64,000 nt of DNA from Bolinopsis microptera (taxonomy: Eukaryota > Ctenophora > Tentaculata > Lobata > Bolinopsidae). The translations under genes and the position numbers were made by a program. Below the pieces are notes generated by a model. That model made no database searches and was not told the origin of the DNA. It saw only the letters and a list, made by a program, of their open reading frames with translations. Positions 9,945 through 21,400 of this stretch are shown piece by piece; position 1 is the first letter of the stretch, and each line of letters opens with the position of its first letter. Location: assembly GCF_026151205.1 (NCBI RefSeq), contig NC_087077.1, positions 8,609,983-8,673,982 of the forward strand, read 5' to 3'.

Positions 9945-10342
9945 GATCACTCTGATTCTAGTTCCAGCTCTGCAAGATGAACTGAAAATACTGGATACTC
10001 CTGATGGTACTATTGGTCCAGCTCCCTGTGCTCTCACCTGCTCTATTGTAGGGAGATGGGACGAAATCGGAGACTTTAATTGGAGAACGTCATTAACAAA
10101 TCCAGGGAAAGTGATAAAGTATCTCAACATTTATGACTGTTCACTGTGGTGAGTGTGGGTTTGCTTCAGCACCTGTTGCTATAGTGACAACTAAAGGATA
10201 TTTTTCAGTGTGTTCCACGGTCAGTGTGTTTTATGTAAGCAGTTCTGAGGTTAACATCTACACCGTGGAAGACAGTACAGCCGACAAGTTGAAGGAGGAC
10301 AAGTGCAGTGTCTACTGGTCAGCTTTTGGTTATACTTGTTGA
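9945..10342 (+). pseudogene. secreted-protein gene copy 5, one frame change
   Basis: The copy shows a leader-like stretch (LILVPALQDELKILDTP), GPAPCALTC, GRWDEIG and GKVIKYLNIYDC, then changes frame and continues as FASAPVAIVTTKGYFSVC to KCSVYWSAFGYTC with TGA at 10340. It is a diverged member whose second half (from about 10133) is fully open. I see no ATG at the position used by copy 3. The frame change coincides with an extra stretch of about 20 bases starting GTGAGT and ending CAG, too short for a usual intron, so I treat it as an insertion. Confidence 0.5.
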
Positions 10343-11110
10343 GGACACACTCCTTAGATTCCCTTTGTCATGTGTTTTTGCCTTCTTGAGTGGGTCGATC
10401 ATTTCCTCCTTAGTTATCAATCATTATTACCTTGTGAACTTAGAATCAATTTAAAAAATTTAACAATTTCATATTTTGTTTATTTCTTGTCCGAAAGTTT
10501 AATTTGGTGATGCTACGTCATGTATAATTTAGTAAAACTAATTAACAGCGGTCTACGCAATGCTTTAAAAGAGACCCCTCCTCCTCTATCTTCGTATTCC
10601 TGTCCGTTTCTTAATATCTAATTTCCTGAACGAAAAATTGTGAGATAACGAAAACAGTGAATATTCGTAACTCAATCTTGATTTGAACGATACAGGATCG
10701 GTACCCTGGTTGCTGATAAGGTTCTATTTAGGTCGTGCATGTACACAAATGGGACGTTTTTTAAACGGTTTAATTAAGTTTGAATATATATCAGACAGTA
10801 GGATTACTAAACACTCAACTAGGTGGTTTTTGTTGGGGTATATAAGACATAGTTTATATAATATCAGGTTCGAGCTCATTCCTGATACTCTTTAGTGGCA
10901 GATTCTGGTTATTTTAACCACAAATACGTGTTTTTTAAATTGTTTAAATTCCAGCTCTGTGCTGCGATTGTATGTGTCAGTATCCAGTTTTTAAATATAC
11001 GTATCAACACTCTCTGTAATCACGTACAACATGTAACGATGTAACATGAATACAGCTATGTACAATATAATACTGCCCTGATCCGATGAAGCTTTAGAGT
11101 AGTTCGTTCA
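10343..11110. other. no gene seen; spacer or TOM1-like intron
   Basis: AT-rich DNA before the 44-bp array. If the TOM1-family gene continues upstream, this and possibly the whole secreted-protein cluster lie in one of its introns. No VHS-domain exon was recognised here or further upstream in the window. Confidence 0.4.
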
Positions 11111-12318
11111 TCTTAGCTCCTTGATTTCAGGATTTACACAGGACCCTGTATTTATCTTAGCTCCTTAATTTCAGGATTTACAAAAGACCCTGTATTTATC
11201 CTAGCTCCTTAATTTCAGGATTTACAAAAGACCCTGTATTTAACCTAGCTCCTTAATTTCAGGATTTACAAAAGACCCTGTATTTATCCTAGCTCCTTAA
11301 TTTCAGGATTTACAAAAGACCCTGTATTTATCCTAGCTCCTTAATTTCAGGATTTACACAAGACCCTGTATTTATCCTAGCTCCTTAATTTCAGGATTTA
11401 CACAGGACCCTGTATTTATCTTAGCTCCTTAATTTCAGGATTTACAAAAGACCCTGTATTTATCTTAGCTCCTTAATTTCAGGATTTACAAAAGACCCTG
11501 TATTTATCCTAGCTCCTTAATTTCAGGATTTACAAAAGACCCTGTATTTATCTTAGCTCCTTAATTTCAGGATTTACACAGGACCCTGTATTTATCTTAG
11601 CTCCTTAATTTTAGGATTTACAAAAGACCCTGTATTTATCTTAGCTCCTTAATTTCAGGATTTACAAAAGACCCTGTATTTATCCTAGCTCCTTAATTTC
11701 AGGATTTACAAAAGACCCTGTATTTATCTTAGCTCCTTAATTTCAGGATTTACACAAGACCCTGTATTTATCCTAGCTCCTTAATTTCAGGATTTACACA
11801 GGACCCTGTATTTATCTTAGCTCCTTAATTTCAGGATTTACAAAAGACCCTGTATTTATCTTAGCTCCTTAATTTCAGGATTTACAAAAGACCCTGTATT
11901 TATCCTAGCTCCTTAATTTCAGGATTTACAAAAGACCCTGTATTTATCTTAGCTCCTTAATTTCAGGATTTACACAGGACCCTGTATTTATCTTAGCTCC
12001 TTAATTTCAGGATTTACAAAAGACCCTGTATTTATCTTAGCTCCTTAATTTCAGGATTTACAAAAGACCCTGTATTTATCCTAGCTCCTTAATTTCAGGA
12101 TTTACAAAAGACCCTGTATTTATCCTAGCTCTTTAATTTCAGGATTTACAAAAGACCCTGTATTTATCCTAGCTCTTTAATTTCAGGATTTACAAAAGAC
12201 CCTGTATTTATCCTAGCTCCTCAATTTCAGGATTTACAAAAGACCCTGTTTTTATCCTAGCTCCTTAATTTCAGGATTTACAAAAGACCCTGTATTTATC
12301 CTAGCTCCTCAATTTCAG
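11111..12318 (+). repeat. 44-bp tandem array of splice-acceptor-like units
   Basis: The unit contains TTAATTTCAGGATTTACA and ends in GACCCTG. From the first unit (about 11112) to the matching base ahead of the true exon (12300) is 1188 bases, exactly 27 times 44, so the array has no net indel. Units differ only by a few substitutions (CTTAG or CCTAG; ACAAAAG, ACACAGG or ACACAAG; rare CTTTAA or CTCAA). Each carries a pyrimidine-rich AG boundary like that of the GAT exon at 12319, plus the first 17 bases of that exon. The array is therefore an amplified copy of the intron-exon boundary itself. Confidence 0.9.
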
Positions 12319-12443
12319 GATTTACACAGGACCTGCAAGGAGATGCACACTAGGATGGTAGAACTGTTATCTCAAGTGGAAGAGGAGGGTTTGGTTTGTC
12401 AACTTCTGGATCTCATTGACAAACTCAACAACTCTTTTATTAG
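12319..12443 (+). CDS. TOM1: TOM1-like exon: GAT domain
   Basis: The acceptor is TTTCAG at 12313-12318 and the donor is AG/GTTCCG at 12443/12444. The exon gives 41 codons plus two bases, corresponding to the second and third GAT helices (RTCKEMHTRMVELL...LNNSFI). Its 5' boundary is the source or last member of the 44-bp array and its 3' boundary is the first of three 45-bp copies, so both splice sites have decoys next to them. Confidence 0.85.
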
Positions 12444-15400
12444 GTTCCGTTAACATTTCATTGACAAACTCAACAACTCTTTTATTAGGGTCCGTTTACA
12501 TTTCATTGACAAACTCAACAACTTTTTTATTAGGTTCCGTTAACATTTCGTTGTTGATTTTTAGTGTTGCTGCAGAGCGTAAACATTGTTTTTGCATAAA
12601 TCATGATATTATAACCTAGAATAAATGATCTTGTTGCTGAAAACAAAGATCCATCTTGACTTGTCCTAGTTTTGGCTAAGTTTGCCATCTTCACACTCCC
12701 TTATCCTGCAGGTATGATCGTTACGAGCGCAACGTGACAATGGCAGCTCCCGCCGCTGTAACCGGTGGTCCAGCCCCACTCCCACAACCCGCAACTCAAC
12801 CTGCTACACAACCACAACCTGCACCTGCAGCACAACAGCAGGACCAAGAACCCGCAGGAAACATCTACGCAGCGCCCGAACCCCAGCGTAGATCTGATAT
12901 CGAGGAGTTGCTGTCATTAAGTGTACCCACCCCCACAACTCAGTCGACAAGTAAGGGAGGGGATTTATTCAAATTATTCTTTATACAGTAGTTATTCGCT
13001 GACTTATTGATATACTATGCTTATCTTTTGTTGTGGTGTAACTCAAAAAGTGTTGAAATGGTGGAGGATAACATTGAATAACGCAATAAACCAATCCATA
13101 CTGTTGATTATGTGTAAATTAAATGTTACAGATCCATTCCAAGAGTTTGTAAATGCTCCAGTTTCTCGCCTACCCCCGGTTAGCGGCCAAGAGGACGATG
13201 AAAATATCTACACCACAGCTCCCGCTAAAATACCAGCCAAGCCAACTGAAACGGTATGTTCCGTCCAATCGCGTAATTTTAACGTTCATGAAAATTTAAA
13301 TTCTTCGCTCTTTAAAAAAAATGTTTGATGCTATCTAGCTATAGACTATAGTAGTGTATAGAATAGTTTGCGTCTCGAGGGATATAATTTAGCAAATTCT
13401 CAAGTATGACTGCATCTAATTCAATTTTAAACACATATGGTATGGGAGTGTAACAGTTATGTTTCTTTCTTCAATGACACTGCAGGAATTTGCGAGTGTT
13501 TATGAGTATCATGATAGGAATATTCGTAGCGCTCCCTTGAATCCTTTCCAAGTGAGTCTTCAGTGGATTAAATGAGATGCTTCATGAATTGACGTGGTCT
13601 GTTTTCAGATAAAAGGAATGATTTTTCTTGATTAATGTCTGATTTGCTGACCAATCGCTGGTGAATGTTATCACTGATTATTGCTGTGTTTTACTGCAGT
13701 GGTTTAATGTTTTGAGGCATGATTTGGAGATTCAGCCTCATCTTTTTTTGTCATGTGATAAGACCCCCTTTGGCCTACATTATTGTCCTTCTTGGCAGAA
13801 TTCATAAACCTGAGTTTTAACACCTAATCAGATCTGAAGCTGATAAAAACAGTTTTCGGGTAACTGGGTTGATCTTGGCATATTAACACTTAACGTTGGT
13901 AATACGTCACTAATATATGATTGTTGGATCCAGGTTTGAAATTTGAATTAAATGTATGAGTAGAATAATGTAAACATGTAACTGGCACCGCCACCGATTG
14001 TATCGGGAAGTCAAGAACCTTTTTGTAGCGCGCATGAAAATTATTATCAAGCTAATGGCGCTGAGCACGTGGATTCTTTTATTTTATAAATATAATTTCG
14101 TTCATTTAATTGCATTTACTGTACTGTATAGTATATATTATACTATATATACTCGATATATATATAGTATATATATATATATATATACTATATATATATA
14201 TCGAGTTGTTTTTCTTTTGGATTTAATTAGTTGATTTATAAATGTTATAGCTCTGGACTCTCTTTATTTGATAATGCCTTTTAGAAATCTAAATTTGGAT
14301 TTATTATTGAAAATGTGTTCAGGAAGATATACACGTTTCACTGGAGAGCAACATGGCTAATCTCAGTGCGTCAGGGAATAACGCAAATGACGAGTTTGAT
14401 ATGTTCGCTCAGTCTAGAAGTTCAACGCTATCCGATCGAGCTCAAGCGTAAGTTTCAATAATTATCTCAATTCCCTAAGGGAATCTGAGACATGTTAACA
14501 TGTAGACTGAAGATATAAAAGTAATGTTTTCATGATACTATGTTCTTGTGTTTTAACTTTAGATTAACAAACCTTGGATTCCTAACTCTGTTCTAACTAC
14601 AGTTAAGAATTCTTCAGATTTGGTGACCCCTCAAATTCACGCTACTCAGCTCCTTCGTAACTTTAATTTAGATGTAATTAGTAATACCCGGATGGGAACA
14701 TTATTCATGAGTTGCATTGTTGTGATGTTTGTTTAATTCAGAATAATATCTGTAATTTTCCAGCTCCGGAAGTGAAGTGGCGTATGAGGCTGCTCACGAC
14801 GTGCCTCAAGAGGGGTCCCTAGCAGGGGCTGTACATTCAAGGTAACAATTGTTTGATATCCTTTAAATTTGATGTTTACTTTACATTGATATTACCTAAT
14901 TCAGAAAATAAGGCATAGAAATGATTTCACTCTCAATATAATAATATAACATGTGGATTGTGTGAACAAAGAACAACATGTATATAAGGATTAAAATGGA
15001 CACAATTTAACTTAGAATCTAACCGTAGGGCCTTGAGACCCAAGCTCTACCCGCATCTGTAAGGATGGTTTTTTTAAATGCTGTTTGAGTTGAATTCCAG
15101 AATTTTAGTTCATCTCAAAAATTGGTTTTTTTCTCAGCTTACCTTGAGCAATGAGCATGTTTGAAAGCCCAGGATTATCCTACAACATTCTTAAGTTTAT
15201 TTTCTAATTTTTATAACAATCATCCAAATCTTTCAACCCCCACAATTCATTTATTAACAAAATTACAAATTGAACAATCCCGGCAACTATTTTGTATTTC
15301 AATCTCTTGAATAAGTTTATTTCAGTATAAATGAACCTACGGACGGGTAATTGTATAGAAAATAGCTGTAAGAAGTTAAATCTCGTTGTTGAATGTTTTG

Positions 15401-18400
15401 TGAAAGACAATCGAGAAATCGCAATATGTCACAATTCTCTGAGTGACGAATCTGCTTTTCTGTTATTGTTACAATTCCTCTCCTTTGCATAGTGTACCTT
15501 CATTTATGTTACAATCTTATCTTTCATGTATATTCATTATTTATGGCTGTTAATAATAAGTGGTCTTACTTACTTAATTCTGAGTTTGCTATGCTGAATG
15601 AAAGCATATAATAATGTTTTCAACCCTGCACTCTTTTTGACAGGAAAACGGAATACACAAAACTCCACCATCCTTGAAATTTGTTAATTGTTTAAAATGA
15701 ATATAGCTGGTGGTTACTGAATAAAAAATAACCACTAAACCATGACACACTTTTATTTTCTAATACCATGTTCTCTTCCCCAGATCACCGGTAGATCCGA
15801 CAGATGACCACTGGTTACATGAGCTCAATACTGTGGAGTCTACATCTCAGGCTATGTCAAATGAAGGTAACTTTTACTCTTTACAATGAAGGTAAACTTG
15901 TTGTTAAATGGAATGTTGTAAAAATATGTTCATACCTAAACCATGCGTGTCATGATCCTCTTTAGGTACACTTAATTGAACGTGAACAACTATTGCGTTG
16001 AGGACTATAATTTTCACTGAAACTAAACTTACCATAGTGTTTGTACTTATGGTGGAAGTTAATTTAACTTGATCGTGCCGGTGGATTCAGTAGAGCAGTT
16101 TTACTGAATTTATATACATTATATATGTATGCAGTACAAAATGTAAATCTATCAAAATATTAAAATAAAAACAATACCTCAAACAATACCTCAATTTATC
16201 ATAAAACAATCCAAAACACCTGTTACGAATAGAAAATAGTCCTTTCAACAGTTCAAATAACAATCAGTCACAGAGTTTATGACCTTTTTGTAATTGAGAA
16301 TGAAGTAAACATCGTCTTAACATTTTACTCATTTTCTTCTAAGATGTATGGGGTTCTACAATCTACATAGACAGTAGACACGTGACCAAATTACCTTCGA
16401 GAAGTAGATCCTGGGCACGTAATTCCAACAGGAATCATTGGCTAAATTTTCCACAATTCACCATATCAAAAGCTCAGTGTTCTTGAAACATCTGATCGCA
16501 GTTGTAACTTGTAATTCGTCGAGCATTTCTTCTCCGTTTGAAGGATCAGTAGTTATATTTTATAAATCTCTGTCTATACTGATAGAAAACAAACAAGCAC
16601 ATTACTACACCAAGAACTATGGCAATAATAAATGCCCGCAGTTTCATGGAGAAACCTTTCTTACCCTTTTTAGTCTCTTCGCCAGAATCGTCCTTGTGAT
16701 GATCATCGTCCTTGTGAAGGTCAACATCGCCACCTGTTCCACTATCGTCGCCATTCTCATCATTGCCACCATTCTCAACATTGCCATCATTCTCAACATC
16801 ACCACTATTCTCAGCATCGCCACCATTCTCAACATCACCATTATTCTCAGCATCATCACCATTCTCAACATCACCACCATTCTCAACATCGCCACCATTC
16901 TCAACATCACCACTATTCTCAACATCGCCATTATTCTCAGCATCATCACCATTCTCAACATTGCCACCATTCTCAGCATCATCACCATTCTCAACATCGC
17001 CATTATTCTCAGCATCATCACCATTCTCAACATTACCACCATTCTCAACATCACCACCATTCTCAACATTACCACCATTCTCAACATCACCACCATTCTC
17101 AACATCACCATTATTCTCAGCAACACCACCATTCTCAACATCGTCACCATTCTCAACATCACCACCATTCTCAACACTTCCACCACCCTCAGCATTACCA
17201 ATATTCTCAGCATCATCACCATTCTCAACATCGCCATTATTCTCAGCATCATCACCATTCTCAACATTACCACCATTCTCAACATCACCATCATTCTCAA
17301 CATCACCACCATTCTCAACATCACCATTATTCTCAGCATCATCACCATTCTCAACATCACCACCATTCTCATCATTGCCACCATTCTCAACATTACCACC
17401 ATTCTCAACATCACCACTATTCTCAGCATCGCCACCATTCTCAACATCACCATTATTCTCAACATCACCATTATTCTCAGCATCACCATTATTCTCAGCA
17501 TCATCACCATTCTCAACATCGCCATTATTCTCAGCATCATCACCATTCTCAACATTACCACCATTCTCAACATCACCACTATTCTCAGCATCGCCACCAT
17601 TCTCAACATCACCACCATTCTCAACATCACCATTATTCTCAGCATCATCACCATTCTCAACATCACCACCATTCTCATCATTGCCACCATTCTCAACATT
17701 GCCACCATTCTCATCATCGCCACCATTCTCAACATTGCCATCATTCTCAACATCACCACTATTCTCAGCATCGCCACCATTCTCAACATCACCACCATTC
17801 TCAACATCACCATTATTCTCAGCATCATCACCATTCTCAACATCACCACCATTCTCAACATCACCATTATTCTCAGCATCATCACCATTCTCAACATCAC
17901 CACCATTCTCATCATTGCCACCATTCTCAACATTGCCACCATTCTCATCATCGCCACCATTCTCAACATTGCCATCATTCTCAACATCACCACTATTCTC
18001 AGCATCGCCACCATTCTCAACATCACCACCATTCTCAACATCACCATTATTCTCAGCATCATCACCATTCTCAACATCACCACCATTCTCATCATTGCCA
18101 CCATTCTCAACATTACCACCATTCTCAACATCACCACCATTCTCAGCATCGCCACCATTCTCAACATCACCACCATTCTCAACATCGCCATTATTCTCAA
18201 CATCACCACCATTCTCAACATCACCACCATTCTCAACATCACCATTATTCTCAACATTGCCATCATTCTCAACATCACCACTATTCTCAGCATCGCCACC
18301 ATTCTCAACATCACCACCATTCTCAACATCGCCATTATTCTCAACATCACCACTATTCTCAGCATCGCCACCATTCTCAACATCACCACCATTCTCAACA

Positions 18401-21400
18401 TCACCATTATTCTCAGCATCATCACCATTCTCAACATCACCACCATTCTCATCATTGCCACCATTCTCAACATTACCACCATTCTCAACATCACCACCAT
18501 TCTCAGCATCGCCACCATTCTCAACATCACCACCATTCTCAACATCGCCATTATTCTCAACATCATCACCATTCTCAACATTGCCACCATTCTCATCATC
18601 GCCACCATTCTCAACATTGCCATCATTCTCAACATCACCACTATTCTCAGCATCGCCACCATTCTCAACATCACCACCATTCTCAACATCGCCATTATTC
18701 TCAACATCACCACCATTCTCAACATCACCACCATTCTCAACATCACCATTATTCTCAGCATCATCACCATTCTCAACATCACCACCATTCTCATCATTGC
18801 CACCATTCTCAACATTGCCACCATTCTCATCATCGCCACCATTCTCAACATTGCCATCATTCTCAACATCACCACTATTCTCAGCATCGCCACCATTCTC
18901 AACATCACCACCATTCTCAACATCACCATTATTCTCAGCATCATCACCATTCTCAACATCACCACCATTCTCATCATTGCCACCATTCTCAACATTACCA
19001 CCATTCTCAACATCACCACCATTCTCAACATCACCATTATTCTCAGCAACACCACCATTCTCAACATCGTCACCATTCTCAACATCACCACCATTCTCAA
19101 CACTTCCACCACCCTCAACATCACCATTATTCTCAGCATCATCACCATTCTCAACATCGCCATTATTCTCAGCATCATCACCATTCTCAACATTACCACC
19201 ATTCTCAACATCACCATCATTCTCAACATCACCACCATTCTCAACATCACCATTATTCTCAGCATCATCACCATTCTCAACATCACCACCATTCTCATCA
19301 TTGCCACCATTCTCAACATTACCACCATTCTCAACATCACCACTATTCTCAGCATCGCCACCATTCTCAACATCACCATTATTCTCAACATCACCATTAT
19401 TCTCAGCATCACCATTATTCTCAGCATCATCACCATTCTCAACATCGCCATTATTCTCAGCATCATCACCATTCTCAACATTACCACCATTCTCAACATC
19501 ACCACTATTCTCAGCATCGCCACCATTCTCAACATCACCATTATTCTCAACATCACCACCATTCTCAACATCACCACCATTCTCAACATCACCATTATTC
19601 TCAGCATCATCACCATTCTCAACATCACCACCATTCTCATCATTGCCACCATTCTCAACATTGCCACCATTCTCATCATCGCCACCATTCTCAACATTGC
19701 CATCATTCTCAACATCACCACTATTCTCAGCATCGCCACCATTCTCAACATCACCACCATTCTCAACATCACCATTATTCTCAGCATCATCACCATTCTC
19801 AACATCACCACCATTCTCATCATTGCCACCATTCTCAACATTACCACCATTCTCAACATCACCACCATTCTCAACATCACCATTATTCTCAGCAACACCA
19901 CCATTCTCAACATCACCACCATTCTCATCATTGCCACCATTCTCAACATTACCACCATTCTCAACATCACCATTATTCTCAACATCACCATTATTCTCAG
20001 CAACACCATCATTCTCAACATCACCACCATTCTCAACATCACCATTATTCTCAGCATCATCACCATTCTCAACATCGCCATTATTCTCAGCATCATCACC
20101 ATTCTCAACATTACCACCATTCTCAACATCACCACTATTCTCAGCATCGCCACCATTCTCAACATCACCACCATTCTCATCATTGCCACCATTCTCAACA
20201 TTACCACCATTCTCAACATCACCACTATTCTCAACATCACCACCATTCTCAACATCACCATTATTCTCAGCATCATCACCATTCTCAACATCACCACCAT
20301 TCTCATCATTGCCACCATTCTCAACATTGCCACCATTCTCATCATCGCCACCATTCTCAACATTGCCATCATTCTCAACATCACCACTATTCTCAGCATC
20401 GCCACCATTCTCAACATCACCACCATTCTCAACATCACCATTATTCTCAGCATCATCACCATTCTCAACATCACCACCATTCTCATCATTGCCACCATTC
20501 TCAACATTACCACCATTCTCAACATCACCACCATTCTCAACATCACCATTATTCTCAGCAACACCACCATTCTCAACATCACCACCATTCTCATCATTGC
20601 CACCATTCTCAACATCGTCACCATTCTCATCGTTTCCACCACTCTCAACATCACCACGATTCTCAACACTTCCACCACCCTCAGCATTACCACCATTCTC
20701 AACATCGTCACCATTCTCATCATCACCACCATTCTCATCATTGCCACCATTCTCATCATTGCCACCATTCTCAACATCACCACCATTCTCAACATCACCA
20801 TTATTCTCAGCATCATCACCATTCTCAACATCACCACCATTCTCATCATTGCCACCATTCTCAACATTGCCACCATTCTCATCATCGCCACCATTCTCAA
20901 CATTGCCATCATTCTCAACATCACCACTATTCTCAGCATCGCCACCATTCTCAACATCACCACCATTCTCAACATCACCATTATTCTCAGCATCATCACC
21001 ATTCTCAACATCACCACCATTCTCAACATTACCACCATTCTCAACATCACCACCATTCTCAACATCACCACCATTCTCAACATCACCACTATTCTCAGCA
21101 TCACCACCATTCTCATCGTTTCCACCACTCTCAACATCACCACGATTCTCAACACTTCCACCACCCTCAGCATTACCACCATTCTCAACATCGTCACCAT
21201 TCTCATCATTGCCACCATTCTCAACATTGTCATTATTCTCAACATCACCACCATTCTCAACACTTCCACCACCCTCAGCATCGCCACCATTCTCAACATT
21301 GCTACCATTCTCAACATTGCCACCATTCTCAACATTGTCATTATTCTCAACATTGCCACCATTCTCAACATTGTCATTATTCTCAACATCACCACCATTC

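Noticed and set aside
10120-10175. GTGAGT...CAG segment in copy 5 as a tiny intron
   Set aside because: At about 20 bases it is too short to be spliced; an insertion with frame change is simpler.
11111-12318. 44-bp array as a CRISPR array
   Set aside because: There are no unique spacers between repeats; units abut directly, the setting is animal, and the unit equals a splice boundary.
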